Part shown: piece by piece, positions 41,290-50,162 of the stretch
Layout of the letters: every line of letters starts with the position of its first letter
How positions within the stretch are numbered: the first letter of the stretch is position 1
Source of the DNA: Pseudonocardia sp.
Lineage (GTDB): Bacteria; Actinomycetota; Actinomycetes; Mycobacteriales; Pseudonocardiaceae
NCBI RefSeq assembly: GCF_029263155.1
Contig: NZ_JAJCYB010000076.1
Span: 47,506 to 111,505, forward strand
Length of the DNA stretch: 64,000 nucleotides
Direction: 5' to 3'
Notes under the pieces: generated by a model
Seen by the model: only the letters and a program-made list of their open reading frames with translations
What the model was told of the DNA's origin: nothing
The model's database searches: none
Made by a program: the position numbers and the translations under genes

Positions 41290-42273
41290 ATGGAGGCGGC
41301 GGTGAGTGCGAGCTACGGGCCTCCCGAGATCGTGCGGATCGCCGAGGTCCCCACTCCCCGACCCGGTGACGGCGAGCTGCTCGTCCGGGTGCACGCGACG
41401 ACGGTCAACCGCACCGACTGCGGCTACCGGGCGCCGCACCCGTCGTGGGCTCGGGTGTTCTTCGGGCTGCGACGCCCGAAGGCGACGATCCTGGGCACGG
41501 AGTTCGCCGGTGAGGTGGTGGAGGTCGGTCCGGGAGTGGCCCGCTTCGAGGTGGGGGACCGGCTGTTCGGCTATGTCGAGGGCACGTTCGGTGCGCACGC
41601 CGAGTACCTGACGGTCGCCGAGGACGGCTCGGTCGCGACGATCCCCGACGAGCTGAGCCACGTGCAGGCTGCCCCGGCGACCGAGGGTGCCCACTACGCG
41701 CTGATGATGCTGCGCGCGGCGCAGGTGGCGCCGGGCAGCGACGTCCTGGTGTACGGCGCGACCGGGGCGATCGGCTCCGCGGCCGTGCAGCTGGCCAAGC
41801 ACCTGGGTGCGACGGTGACCGCCGTCTGCGCGACCGACCACGTGGGCATGGTGGAGGGGCTCGGCGCGGACCGGGTGATCGACTACACCGCCGGTGACTT
41901 CACACGGCACGGCCGGACCTACGACGCGGTGATCGACGCCGTGGGCAAGGCGACCTTCGCGCAGTGCCGTCCCCTGCTGCGCGCTCGGGGGATCTACGTG
42001 TCGTCCGATCTCGGGCCGTACGGGCAGAACGTCGCGCTGTCGCTGATCACGCCATGGCTGCCAGGCCGGACGGTGAGGTTCCCGATCCCGCGCCACGACC
42101 AGGAGATGATCGCGTCGTTCCGCGAGCTGCTGGCGACCGGGGCGTTCCGTCCCGTGATCGACCGGACGTACCCGTTCGCGCAGATCGTCGAGGCGTACCG
42201 CCACGCCGAGAGCGGACGGAAGGTCGGCAACCTCGTCCTGACCGTGGTGGCGCCCGACGCTGATCGGACCTGA
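41290..42273 (+). CDS. NAD(P)-dependent zinc-free alcohol dehydrogenase/quinone oxidoreductase
   Basis: A 327-residue medium-chain dehydrogenase/reductase. The N-terminal GroES-like domain has [12 protein letters not shown] and ILGTEFAGEVVEVGPGVARFEVGDRLFGY; the Rossmann part has LVYGATGAIGSAAVQLAKHLGA. The zinc ligands of classical alcohol dehydrogenases are absent, indicating quinone-oxidoreductase-type chemistry with NADPH. TAGTCT ends 6 nt before the ATG. A second copy with a large internal deletion lies at 57533-57870. Substrate unknown. Confidence 0.9.
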   Translation: MEAAVSASYGPPEIVRIAEVPTPRPGDGELLVRVHATTVNRTDCGYRAPHPSWARVFFGLRRPKATILGTEFAGEVVEVGPGVARFEVGDRLFGYVEGTFGAHAEYLTVAEDGSVATIPDELSHVQAAPATEGAHYALMMLRAAQVAPGSDVLVYGATGAIGSAAVQLAKHLGATVTAVCATDHVGMVEGLGADRVIDYTAGDFTRHGRTYDAVIDAVGKATFAQCRPLLRARGIYVSSDLGPYGQNVALSLITPWLPGRTVRFPIPRHDQEMIASFRELLATGAFRPVIDRTYPFAQIVEAYRHAESGRKVGNLVLTVVAPDADRT

Positions 42274-42406
42274 GGTGGTCGCCGTCGCCCGGCCAGGGCC
42301 CGTCGCCCGCTGCGTCGACCCGCTGCGTCGACCCTGTGCGAGCACGAGGCCCGGGCCGTGCGGTGGTGCGGTCGCCGGCCGGCCGCGCTGCCCGCATGAT
42401 GGACCC

Positions 42407-43312
42407 GTGCTGGTCGACGATCTCCGCTCCCGTCTGGGCGCGATGCTGTTCGCGCGGGTGGCGGGCGCCGAGGGCGCGGCGCGACGTGCGCGCATCCACG
42501 ACGCCCCCGGCCCGCGGTGGTTCGCCCCCGATCGGCCCATCCGGACCGTCCACGGGGACGCGTCGATGTTCGTGGGCGGGCTGCGGGCGCTGTTGCTGCA
42601 GTCGCTGCACCCGCTCGCGATGGCGGGGGTCGCGGGTCATTCGGGATACCGCGGCGACCCGTGGGGACGGCTGCAGCGCACCAGCTACTTCCTGGCCGTG
42701 ACCACCTTCGGGGCCGCCACCGACGCGGCCGACACCGTCGCGCACATCCGGGCGGTGCACGAGCGGGTCCGGGGTCGGGCCCCGGACGGGCGGTCCTACT
42801 CGGCGTCCGATCCGCACCTGCTGCGCTGGGTGCACCTGGCGGAGATCGACAGCTTCCTGCGGGCGCACCGTCGCTACGGCGCGGTAGCGCTCGACGATGC
42901 CGCCTGCGACGGCTACGTCGGTGACGCCGCAGTGGTGGCTCGCGAGGTCGGCGTGCCCGAGCCGCCGGTGACCGTCGCGGAGCTGGCGGCCCAGCTCGAC
43001 GCGTACCGTCCCGAGCTGCAGGGCACGCCGGAGGCGCGCTCCACGGCCCGGTTCCTGCTCCTGCACCCGCCGCTGCCGCTCGCGGCCCGCGCTCCCTACG
43101 CGCTGCTCGCCTCGGCCGCTGTCGGCATGATGCCGCGCTGGACCCGCCGCCCGCTGGGACTGCCGGACCTGCCGCTGCTCGACGCCACCGGGGTCCGGCT
43201 CGCCGGACACGCCGTCACCGGAGCCATCCGCTGGGCGATGTCCCCCGCGCCTCCCACTCCCTCACCTGCCACCCCCGCGTCCGACGGCGCGGGGCGGCGG
43301 TCCGGTTCCTGA
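42407..43312 (+). CDS. Oxygenase MpaB/latex-clearing-protein family (DUF2236)
   Basis: A 301-residue protein of the DUF2236 family, which includes MpaB and rubber oxygenase Lcp, heme b enzymes. The family landmarks are RPIRTVHGDASMFVGGLRALLLQSLHPLAMAGVAGHSGY, DPWGRLQRTSYFLAVTTFG and LLRWVHLAEIDSFL. Likely cytoplasmic here, as no signal is seen. CATGAT ends 6 nt before the GTG. The last about 25 residues are Pro/Ser-rich. The 255-nt gap to the next gene shows nothing clear. Confidence 0.86.
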   Translation: MLVDDLRSRLGAMLFARVAGAEGAARRARIHDAPGPRWFAPDRPIRTVHGDASMFVGGLRALLLQSLHPLAMAGVAGHSGYRGDPWGRLQRTSYFLAVTTFGAATDAADTVAHIRAVHERVRGRAPDGRSYSASDPHLLRWVHLAEIDSFLRAHRRYGAVALDDAACDGYVGDAAVVAREVGVPEPPVTVAELAAQLDAYRPELQGTPEARSTARFLLLHPPLPLAARAPYALLASAAVGMMPRWTRRPLGLPDLPLLDATGVRLAGHAVTGAIRWAMSPAPPTPSPATPASDGAGRRSGS

Positions 43313-43567
43313 CCGCCGCCCGGCCCGTCGGCGGGCTCCTGGGGCCCCGACAGCACGAGGACTCTGTCCGTGCGAGATGCCGCGCCGGCCCGAGCGGATC
43401 GACGGGAAGTGGGCCGCCTACGGTCCGGGCAACCACATCGCGGCCGCTCGGGCTGCCATCCTCATGTGCGCACCTGCCCGTCGCGAGTACCTGCGCGACC
43501 TCCCGGCCGCGGCCGTAGTTCCGTAGATCACCCGCCCCGCCGCGGCGGGACCGGGGACAGTGGAGGC

Positions 43568-44617
43568 ATGCACATCGGTATCGACAGCTTCGTCTCCGCC
43601 GTGACCGACCCGGACACCGGTGCGGTGGTCAGCCCGGAGGACCGGGTGGCGCACCTGTTGGAGGAGGTGACCCGCGCCGACGAGGTCGGACTCGATTCCT
43701 TCGGCATCGGTGAGCACCACCGGAGCGAGTACTACGACTCCGCGCCCACGGTGCTGCTGGCCGCCGCGGCGGCCCGCACCAGGCGGATCCGGCTCAACAG
43801 TGCGGTCACCGTGCTCAGCGCCGACGACCCGGTGCGGGTGTTCCAGGACTTCGCCACACTCGACCTCGTCTCCCGCGGCCGGATGGACATGGTGGTGGGA
43901 CGCGGGTCGTTCACCGAGGCGTTCCCGCTGTTCGGACTGTCGCTGCGCGACTACGACTCGCTGTTCGCCGAGAAGCTCGACCTGCTGCTGCGCATCCGCG
44001 AGTCCCCGACCGTGACGTGGTCGGGCCGGCACCGCGCGCCGCTGACCGGGCAGGGTGTGTACCCGCGGCCGCTGCAGGAGCAGTTGCCGATCTGGTTGGG
44101 CGTCGGGGGCACCCCGGAGTCCTTCGTCCGCGCCGGGATGCTCGGGCTGCCGCTGATGGTGGCGATCATCGGGGGACAGCCGCACCGCTTCCGTCCGCTG
44201 GTCGACGCCTACCGGGAGGCCGGGCACCGTGCCGGGCACCCCGCCGAGCAGCTGAAGGTGGGGCTGCACGTGTTCGGCTTCGTCGGGGACACCACGCAGC
44301 AGGCCGCGGACGACTTCTACCCGGGCTGGTCGGAGATCTTCACCAAGATCGCGAAGGAGCGCGGCGGAGCCGCGCCGACCCGACAGGCCTACGAGGCCAC
44401 CTGCGGCCCCACCGGCGCCTACTTCATCGGTGACGCCGACACGGTGACCGCGAAGATGCTGACGGTGTCCGAGTCGCTGGGCGGGGTCGACCGGATCTCG
44501 CTGCAGATGACCAACGTCCGGCTGGCGCATGAGAACCTGCTGCACGGCATCGAACTCCTCGGCACCGAGGTGGCGCCGGCGGTGCGGCGGCAGGCCATGG
44601 TGGCCGCCGGCGGGTGA
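43568..44617 (+). CDS. LLM-class flavin-dependent oxidoreductase
   Basis: A 349-residue TIM-barrel luciferase-like monooxygenase using reduced FMN or F420. Landmarks are DSFGIGEHHRSEYYDSAPTVLLAAAAART, DFATLDLVSRGRMDMVVGRGSFTEAF and the C-terminal substrate region. The motif set resembles actinobacterial FMN monooxygenases rather than SsuD. GGAGG precedes the ATG at 43568. It converges on a ThDP-enzyme gene 18 nt away. Substrate unknown. Confidence 0.9.
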   Translation: MHIGIDSFVSAVTDPDTGAVVSPEDRVAHLLEEVTRADEVGLDSFGIGEHHRSEYYDSAPTVLLAAAAARTRRIRLNSAVTVLSADDPVRVFQDFATLDLVSRGRMDMVVGRGSFTEAFPLFGLSLRDYDSLFAEKLDLLLRIRESPTVTWSGRHRAPLTGQGVYPRPLQEQLPIWLGVGGTPESFVRAGMLGLPLMVAIIGGQPHRFRPLVDAYREAGHRAGHPAEQLKVGLHVFGFVGDTTQQAADDFYPGWSEIFTKIAKERGGAAPTRQAYEATCGPTGAYFIGDADTVTAKMLTVSESLGGVDRISLQMTNVRLAHENLLHGIELLGTEVAPAVRRQAMVAAGG

Positions 44618-44635
44618 GGCCGGTCCAGCACGGAC

Positions 44636-46225
44636 TCAGCCCCGGATCGTGTCGATCACGTGCCGATACGAGCCGGGGTCGATCCGGGCGTCGACGAGCA
44701 GCGGTCCCCGACGGGCCGGCGCCAGTGCCTCGCGCAGTTCGTCGACACTCCTGGCGACGACGCCGGGCACGCCCATCGCGGCGGCCGCCACGGAGAAGTC
44801 CGTCGCCGTGTACGTGACGGCCGGGCCGCCGCCCTGGGCGTCGCCCTGCTTGAGCGCGATCAGGGTGAGCGCCGCGTCGTTGAACACGACGACGGTGACG
44901 TCCAGGTCCAGCCGGGCGATCGTCTCGATCTCGGCCATCGCCATGCCGAGCCCCCCGTCCCCGGTCAGGCAGGCGACCCGGCGTCCCGGACGGGCCAGCG
45001 CGGCCCCGATCGCCGCGGGCAGGGCGAAGCCCATGGTGGCCAGGCCGTTGGAGATCAGCACGGGGTCGGGCCCGTCCGTGGCCCATGCCGGCATCGTCAC
45101 GAGCATGTGCGCACCGGCGTCGACGGTGAGCAGGACGTCGCCGAGCGCCGCCCGGGCTGTCCGCACCACGTCGAGCGGGGAGAGGGTGCCGTCCGTGGCC
45201 GGGGCGTGCTCGCCGAGCCGGTCGACGACGGCGTCGTGGGCGCGCCGACCCGCACCGGGCGGCCAGTCCGGCGCGGCGTTCTCCAGCAGGGCGGGCAGCA
45301 GCGCGGCGTAGGGCCCGGCGAGCAGCAACGGCTCGCCGAAGTAGGCGGTCTCGACCGGGTGGGAGTGCACGAGGACGACCGCCGCGTCGGTGCACCACGG
45401 CCCGGGCATCGCCTCGACGGCGTCCAGCCCGATCCCGACGACCAGGTCCGCGACCGCGAGCAGCGGCCGTTCGGCGGCGGCACCGGTGAAGAGCCCGGCG
45501 AAGGTCGACCACGACTCCGGAACCACGCCCTTCGCCGCGTAGGTGACCATGACCGGGCAGTCGAGACCGGCCAGCGCCGCCCGGACGGTGGCCCCGTCGG
45601 CGAGCGCGTCGACCCCGACGACGGCCACCGGGCGCCGTGCCGAGGCCACCAGCGTGCGCGCGCTCGCCAGGCCCTGGGGATCGGCGGTCGCCGGACCTGC
45701 GGGTACGGGGGGCGGATCGCCGTCCGCGGTCGGGTCGAACGCCAGGTGCACGGCGCCGGGCGGGGACTGCTGGGCCAGCCGGGCGGCCGCCGCGGAGGCG
45801 GTCGCCGGTTCGTGGTGGCCCAGCGTGCCGCTCCACTTCGTCAGGGGTGTCGCCGCGGCGATCTGGTCCAGCCGCTGGTGAGCGGTGCGGTCCGCCGTGG
45901 ACGCCGCGACGGTGTCGCTGATCAGCAGCAGCGGGGCACGGTCGAGGGTCGCGTGGGCGAGGCCGTTGGCCGCGCTGGTCAGGCCGGGCCCGCGGGTCAC
46001 GACCGCGGCGCCGGGCGTTCCGGTCAACCGGCCGTACGTCGACGCGGCGATGCAGGCGGCCGTCTCGCCGTGGGTGAGGACGAAGTCGATCCCGCGCTCC
46101 TGCGCCGCCCCGATCACGTCGAGGTTGGGCCCCCCGCCCGGGACCCCGAAGAGCCGGCGGACGCCGGCGGTGGCCAGTCCTTCGGCGAGCGCGTGGGCCA
46201 GCCCTCGGGATGTGGTCGGATCCAC
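44636..46225 (-). CDS. Thiamine-diphosphate enzyme, acetolactate-synthase-like
   Basis: A 529-residue ThDP enzyme with all three domains: PYR domain with the activating Glu54 (LTHGETAACIAA), central domain, and PP domain with GDGGLGMAMAEIETIARLDLDV (metal-ThDP motif). The family is annotated as acetolactate synthase large-subunit-like but includes benzoylformate decarboxylase and other catabolic members; no small subunit is near, and the location among catabolic genes favours a decarboxylase or lyase role. GTG start. A 148-nt divergent gap separates it from the PPOX gene. Confidence 0.88.
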   Translation of the reverse strand: MDPTTSRGLAHALAEGLATAGVRRLFGVPGGGPNLDVIGAAQERGIDFVLTHGETAACIAASTYGRLTGTPGAAVVTRGPGLTSAANGLAHATLDRAPLLLISDTVAASTADRTAHQRLDQIAAATPLTKWSGTLGHHEPATASAAAARLAQQSPPGAVHLAFDPTADGDPPPVPAGPATADPQGLASARTLVASARRPVAVVGVDALADGATVRAALAGLDCPVMVTYAAKGVVPESWSTFAGLFTGAAAERPLLAVADLVVGIGLDAVEAMPGPWCTDAAVVLVHSHPVETAYFGEPLLLAGPYAALLPALLENAAPDWPPGAGRRAHDAVVDRLGEHAPATDGTLSPLDVVRTARAALGDVLLTVDAGAHMLVTMPAWATDGPDPVLISNGLATMGFALPAAIGAALARPGRRVACLTGDGGLGMAMAEIETIARLDLDVTVVVFNDAALTLIALKQGDAQGGGPAVTYTATDFSVAAAAMGVPGVVARSVDELREALAPARRGPLLVDARIDPGSYRHVIDTIRG

Positions 46226-46373
46226 GCATTCCCCCAGGTGTCGACACTTGCATCGATGATGCCCCGGTCGTGGCCCAGAATGCTCTGTTCACAGCCTGGA
46301 CACGCCGGTCTCCTCACCCTAGCTTCGATCGGAGTGTCAGCAGTAGTCGCATGTCGATCAGAGGGAGCCAACG

Positions 46374-46895
46374 ATGGCGATCACAGTGGCCAAGTTCCGG
46401 GACGTCTCCGAGGGGACCCAGCCGGGCCAGTTCGAGGTCGGTGAGCGTGACTCGGTCTCGAGCCTCGGCGACCTCGACCCGATCTACAAGCAGCTGATCG
46501 ACGAGCCGGTCACCGCGGTCGTGTCGGTCACCGGGAGCACCGGCCGGTCGAACCTCACACCCGTCTGGTTCGACTACGAGGGCGACACCGTGCTGCTCAA
46601 CCTGGCCACGCACCGCAAGAAGGTCGACTGGCTGCGCACGGCGCCGCAGGCCACGTTCCTGCTGATGAACCCGGCCAACGCCTACCACTGGATCAGCATC
46701 AAGGCCACGGTCACCCGGGAGGTGTCCGAGGACGACCCGGAGGAGGGCCCGCGCGTCACGGCCCAGCTCGACCGGATCTGGACCAAGTACACCGGCGACC
46801 CCGGCGCCTACGCCCTGCGTGACCCGGGCCGTGAGGAGCGCCGTGTGCTCTTCGAGCTCGCGGTCGACTCGATCGCCACCTTCGGCCGTCCCTGA
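46374..46895 (+). CDS. PPOX-class FMN/F420-dependent oxidoreductase
   Basis: A 173-residue split-barrel flavoprotein of the pyridoxamine-5-phosphate-oxidase superfamily. VVSVTGSTGRSNLTPVWFDYEGDTVLLN, THRKKVDWLRTAPQATFLLMNP and YHWISIKATVT follow the TIGR03618-like pattern. It may use F420H2. GAGGGAG precedes the ATG. It is 5 nt upstream of the next gene and probably heads the operon that follows. Confidence 0.87.
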   Translation: MAITVAKFRDVSEGTQPGQFEVGERDSVSSLGDLDPIYKQLIDEPVTAVVSVTGSTGRSNLTPVWFDYEGDTVLLNLATHRKKVDWLRTAPQATFLLMNPANAYHWISIKATVTREVSEDDPEEGPRVTAQLDRIWTKYTGDPGAYALRDPGREERRVLFELAVDSIATFGRP

Positions 46896-46900
46896 GCGGC

Positions 46901-48109
46901 GTGCGGGCGACCGGGTCGGCGGCGACGGCGATGCCCGGCGTCGCGGTCGTCGGCGGCTCGCTGGGCGGGCTCACCGCCGCGCTGCTGCTGCGCGACATCG
47001 GCTGCGACGTCACGGTGTACGAGCGCTCGCGCGAGACGCTGCAGGCCCGTGGCGCCGGTATCGCGGTGCTGCCGGAGACGCTGCGCTACCCGGTGGAGCG
47101 CCTCGGCGTGCCGGTCGGCCGGATCACCTCCAGCACGGAGTGGATCCGGTTCCTCGACCGCGGCGGCTCGGTCCGCCACGCCCAGCGGCACCGGTACCGG
47201 TTCTCCTCGTGGAACACGATCTACGGCACGCTGCTCGGCGCATTCGGTGCCGAGCGGTACCTGCTGGGCCGCGACATGACCTCCTTCGCTACCGACGGAG
47301 CGGGCGATGTGCGGGTGCGCTTCGCCGACGACGACGAGGTACGCGCCGAGCTGCTCGTCTGCGCCGACGGGATCGGCTCGGTCGCGCGGGCGGCGTTGCT
47401 GCCCGAGGTCGGGGCGCGCTATGCCGGCTACGTCGCGTGGCGGGGGACGGTGCCCGAGCGCGAGCTCGACGGTCCGGCGTTCGAGGTGCTGCACGACGCG
47501 CTGACCTATCAGGTGCTGCCCGGCAGCCACGTACTGGTCTACCCGATCCCCGGACCCGACGGGGCGGTCGGCGTGGGGGACCGGCTGATCAACATGGTCT
47601 GGTACCGCAACGTCGCGGAGCCCGACCTGCCCGCCCTGCTCACCGACCGGGACGGGCAGCCGCGGCCGGTGTCGTTGCCGCCGGGGTCGGTGCGCGACGA
47701 GCTGGTCGGGGAGTTCCGGAGCTCCGCGGCGGCGCTGCTCGCGCCCCCGATCGCCGAGGTCGCCGCCCGCATCGGGCAGCCGTTCGTCCAGGCCGTGTTC
47801 GACATCGGGGTGCCGCGGATGGTGTTCGGCCGGGCCTGCCTGCTCGGCGACGCCGCGTTCGCCGTCCGCCCGCACGCCGCGGCCGGCACGGCGAAGGCCG
47901 CCGAGGACGGCTGGGTCCTGGCCGCCGAGCTCGAGGCAGCGGGCGGGGATGTGCCGCAGGCGCTCGCGGCCTGGGAGGCCGCGCAGCTCGCGCTGGGCTC
48001 CCGGCTGCTCGAGCGCAACCGGGAGATCGGCGACAGCTCCCAGTTCACCGGCACGTTCCGGCCGGGCGACCCGCGGTTGATCTTCGGTCTGCACGGGCCC
48101 GGGCGATGA
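46901..48109 (+). CDS. FAD-dependent monooxygenase, 2,6-dihydroxypyridine 3-monooxygenase-like
   Basis: A 402-residue class A flavoprotein hydroxylase. VAVVGGSLGGLTAALLLRDIGCDVTVYER is the FAD motif; LLVCADGIGSVARAALLP, YAGYVAWRG, and FGRACLLGDAAFAVRPHAAAGTAKAAED close the FAD site. The PHAAAGxAKA and FxPGDPxxxFGL stretches match the 2,6-dihydroxypyridine hydroxylase of nicotine-degrading Arthrobacter as I remember it. It probably hydroxylates an aromatic or N-heterocyclic ring with NAD(P)H and O2. The GTG at 46901 is 5 nt after the previous stop; ATG at 46931 would match family length better. The following GntR gene overlaps by ATGA. Confidence 0.87.
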   Translation: MRATGSAATAMPGVAVVGGSLGGLTAALLLRDIGCDVTVYERSRETLQARGAGIAVLPETLRYPVERLGVPVGRITSSTEWIRFLDRGGSVRHAQRHRYRFSSWNTIYGTLLGAFGAERYLLGRDMTSFATDGAGDVRVRFADDDEVRAELLVCADGIGSVARAALLPEVGARYAGYVAWRGTVPERELDGPAFEVLHDALTYQVLPGSHVLVYPIPGPDGAVGVGDRLINMVWYRNVAEPDLPALLTDRDGQPRPVSLPPGSVRDELVGEFRSSAAALLAPPIAEVAARIGQPFVQAVFDIGVPRMVFGRACLLGDAAFAVRPHAAAGTAKAAEDGWVLAAELEAAGGDVPQALAAWEAAQLALGSRLLERNREIGDSSQFTGTFRPGDPRLIFGLHGPGR

Positions 48110-48882
48110 CGCGCGCCGTGGCGCCCCTGCCGGCACCCGGGGAGCCGGTCGCCCGCCCGCTGGTCGTCCCCGGCGGCCGCGACGCCACCGACGTCATCCA
48201 CGCCGACCTGCGCGGGCGCATCCTGTCCGGGGACATCGCTCCGGGGACCGGCCTGTCCCAGGCCCGGATCGCGAAGGAGTGCCTGGTCAGCAGGGGCCCG
48301 GTGCGTGAGGCCTTCCGGCTGCTGCAGCGCGAGGGCCTGATCGAGGTGGAGGTCAACCAGCGGGCCCGGGTCACGGACCTGTCCGTGGAGGAGGCGGAGC
48401 ACCTCTACGCGCTGCGGGTGTCCAACGAGACGCTGGCCCTGGGGTTGAGCGTGTCCCGCTTCAGCCCCGCGGATCTCGACGAGCTCGACCGGCTCGTCGA
48501 CGAGGTCGCCGCGGCGCAGGACCGGGGCTTCGACCGGTGGGAGGCCCTGCACCACCGCCTCCACATGCGGCTGGTCGCCCACGCCGGGCGGCGGATGCTG
48601 CACTCGGTGACGCTGTGGGCCGAGCACACCGGCCGCTACCGCAAGGTCTACGTGGGCCGGGACGGCAGCGGCTGGACCCTCGGGGCCCGCGAACACGCCG
48701 AGCTCGCCCGGCTGTGCCGCGAGCGCGACGCGCGGGCGGCCGCCACGCTGCTGGCCCGGCACCTGTCGCGGGCCGGGCTCGCCCTGATCGCCTCGATGGA
48801 CCCGGCGCACGAGCCGGCCCTGCTCCGCGCCGCCATCCGGCAGGCGCTCGCCGCCGCCGCCCAGGGAGGGACTCCGCCATGA
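48106..48882 (+). CDS. GntR family transcriptional regulator, FCD type
   Basis: A 258-residue regulator. Residues about 29-95 form the winged helix (DVIHADLRGRILSGDIAPGTGLSQARIAKECLVSRGPVREAFRLLQREGLIEV), and the remainder is a helical FCD ligand domain with the metal-site histidines (HHRLHMRLV, HLSRAGLAL). It sits inside the catabolic operon, overlapping both neighbours by ATGA, so it likely regulates it in response to a pathway acid. Confidence 0.9.
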   Translation: MTRAVAPLPAPGEPVARPLVVPGGRDATDVIHADLRGRILSGDIAPGTGLSQARIAKECLVSRGPVREAFRLLQREGLIEVEVNQRARVTDLSVEEAEHLYALRVSNETLALGLSVSRFSPADLDELDRLVDEVAAAQDRGFDRWEALHHRLHMRLVAHAGRRMLHSVTLWAEHTGRYRKVYVGRDGSGWTLGAREHAELARLCRERDARAAATLLARHLSRAGLALIASMDPAHEPALLRAAIRQALAAAAQGGTPP

Positions 48883-50021
48883 CGCGACCCGACACCCCCG
48901 TCCCCGTCCCCGTGGCCGTCGCGGACCGCATGGCGGTCGCGGCCCGCGCCTGGTTGGACACGCTCGACACCGACCAGCGGGTGCTCGCCCACTGGCCGGG
49001 CCCGGCCGCGGAGCCGGAGTCCGAGGCGGAGCGGCTGCGCTGGTACTACACGCCCACCGATCACGGCGGCCTGGCGATCGGCGCCCAGCGCCCGGCCCAG
49101 CAGGGTCGGGCCATGCAGGTCGTCGCCGCGGGGACGTCCACCGCGGGCTACGTGACCGTCGCGGCGATCATGGGCCTGGAGAACGTGCTGGACCACGTCG
49201 AGGACTTCGCCGTCGACTGGGGTCGCGAACGGGGCCGCGACCCGGGCCTGTACTACCTGCGGGTCTTCGGCGAGCCGGGCCCGGTCGGGGTGTGGGGCTG
49301 GCGGTTCGGCGGGCACCACGTCTCGCTCAACGTGCTTGTCGTCGACGGCGTCGTCCGCTCCACCACACCGTGCTTCCTGGGGGCCGACCCCGCGTCGTCA
49401 CCACTGGTCGGAGGCGGTCTGCTGCGCCCGCTGGGCCGGGTGGAGGACCTGGCGCGGGAGCTGGTGCGCTCGCTCTCGCCCGAGGCCGCGGCCCGCGCCG
49501 TGCTGCTCGACCGCGCCCCGAGCGACATCGTCGGCGGCAACCGCAGCCGCATCGCGCACGGCGACGAGATGATGGCGCTGCCCGACATCTGGCGCGGGCA
49601 CTTCACCGAGGAGCGGCTGCGCGAGCGGGTCACCGCCATGAGCGCGACGGCGGAGGAGGCCTCCGGCCTGGACGCCGCGGACCACCGGTTGCTGGCCCTG
49701 ACCGACGAGCCGAAGGGTCTGCCCGCCACCGCGCTCGACGCGGCCCAGCGCGAGATCCTGCGCGGCCTGGTCGCCGCCTACGTCGGGCGCGTGCCCGCCG
49801 GGCTCGCCGCACCCGTCGACGAGGACGCCGTCCACTTCGCCTGGGCCGGGCCGACCGAGCCCGGGGCGCCGCACTACTACCGGCTGCAGGCGCCACGGCT
49901 GCTGCTGGAGTGGGACGACACCGCGCGCGACGCCAACCACGCGCACTCCGTGTGGCGCGATCCGGGGGCCGACCTCGGGATCGACGCGCTCGCCGCGCAC
50001 CGGGCCGCGCACCACCGCTGA
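48879..50021 (+). CDS. DUF3500 family protein
   Basis: A 380-residue protein of DUF3500. The features are RLRWYYTPTDHGGLAIG near the N-terminus, GRDPGLYYLRVFGEPGPVGVWGWRFGGHHVSLNVLVVDG, FAWAGPTEPGAPHYYRLQAPRLLLEWDDT and ANHAHSVWRDPGADLGIDALAAH at the C-terminus. The conserved His, Glu and Asp residues suggest a metal hydrolase or oxidase, but activity is unreported. It is the third gene of an ATGA-coupled set and thus likely shares the pathway. The 68-nt gap after it carries the beginning of the PucR gene in another frame. Confidence 0.85.
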   Translation: MTRPDTPVPVPVAVADRMAVAARAWLDTLDTDQRVLAHWPGPAAEPESEAERLRWYYTPTDHGGLAIGAQRPAQQGRAMQVVAAGTSTAGYVTVAAIMGLENVLDHVEDFAVDWGRERGRDPGLYYLRVFGEPGPVGVWGWRFGGHHVSLNVLVVDGVVRSTTPCFLGADPASSPLVGGGLLRPLGRVEDLARELVRSLSPEAAARAVLLDRAPSDIVGGNRSRIAHGDEMMALPDIWRGHFTEERLRERVTAMSATAEEASGLDAADHRLLALTDEPKGLPATALDAAQREILRGLVAAYVGRVPAGLAAPVDEDAVHFAWAGPTEPGAPHYYRLQAPRLLLEWDDTARDANHAHSVWRDPGADLGIDALAAHRAAHHR

Positions 50022-50162
50022 CCGGCGGCGGCGTGGATGACGGCGTCCGGCCCCTTGCGGGTCAGCCACCGCAGGGTCACCGTGCTGGGGTGGGCACACC
50101 GGAGGCGCCGTCGACCCTGCGCTCGTGGATGAGCGCGGTGGGGGAGATCGCGCGGTCGGTCA

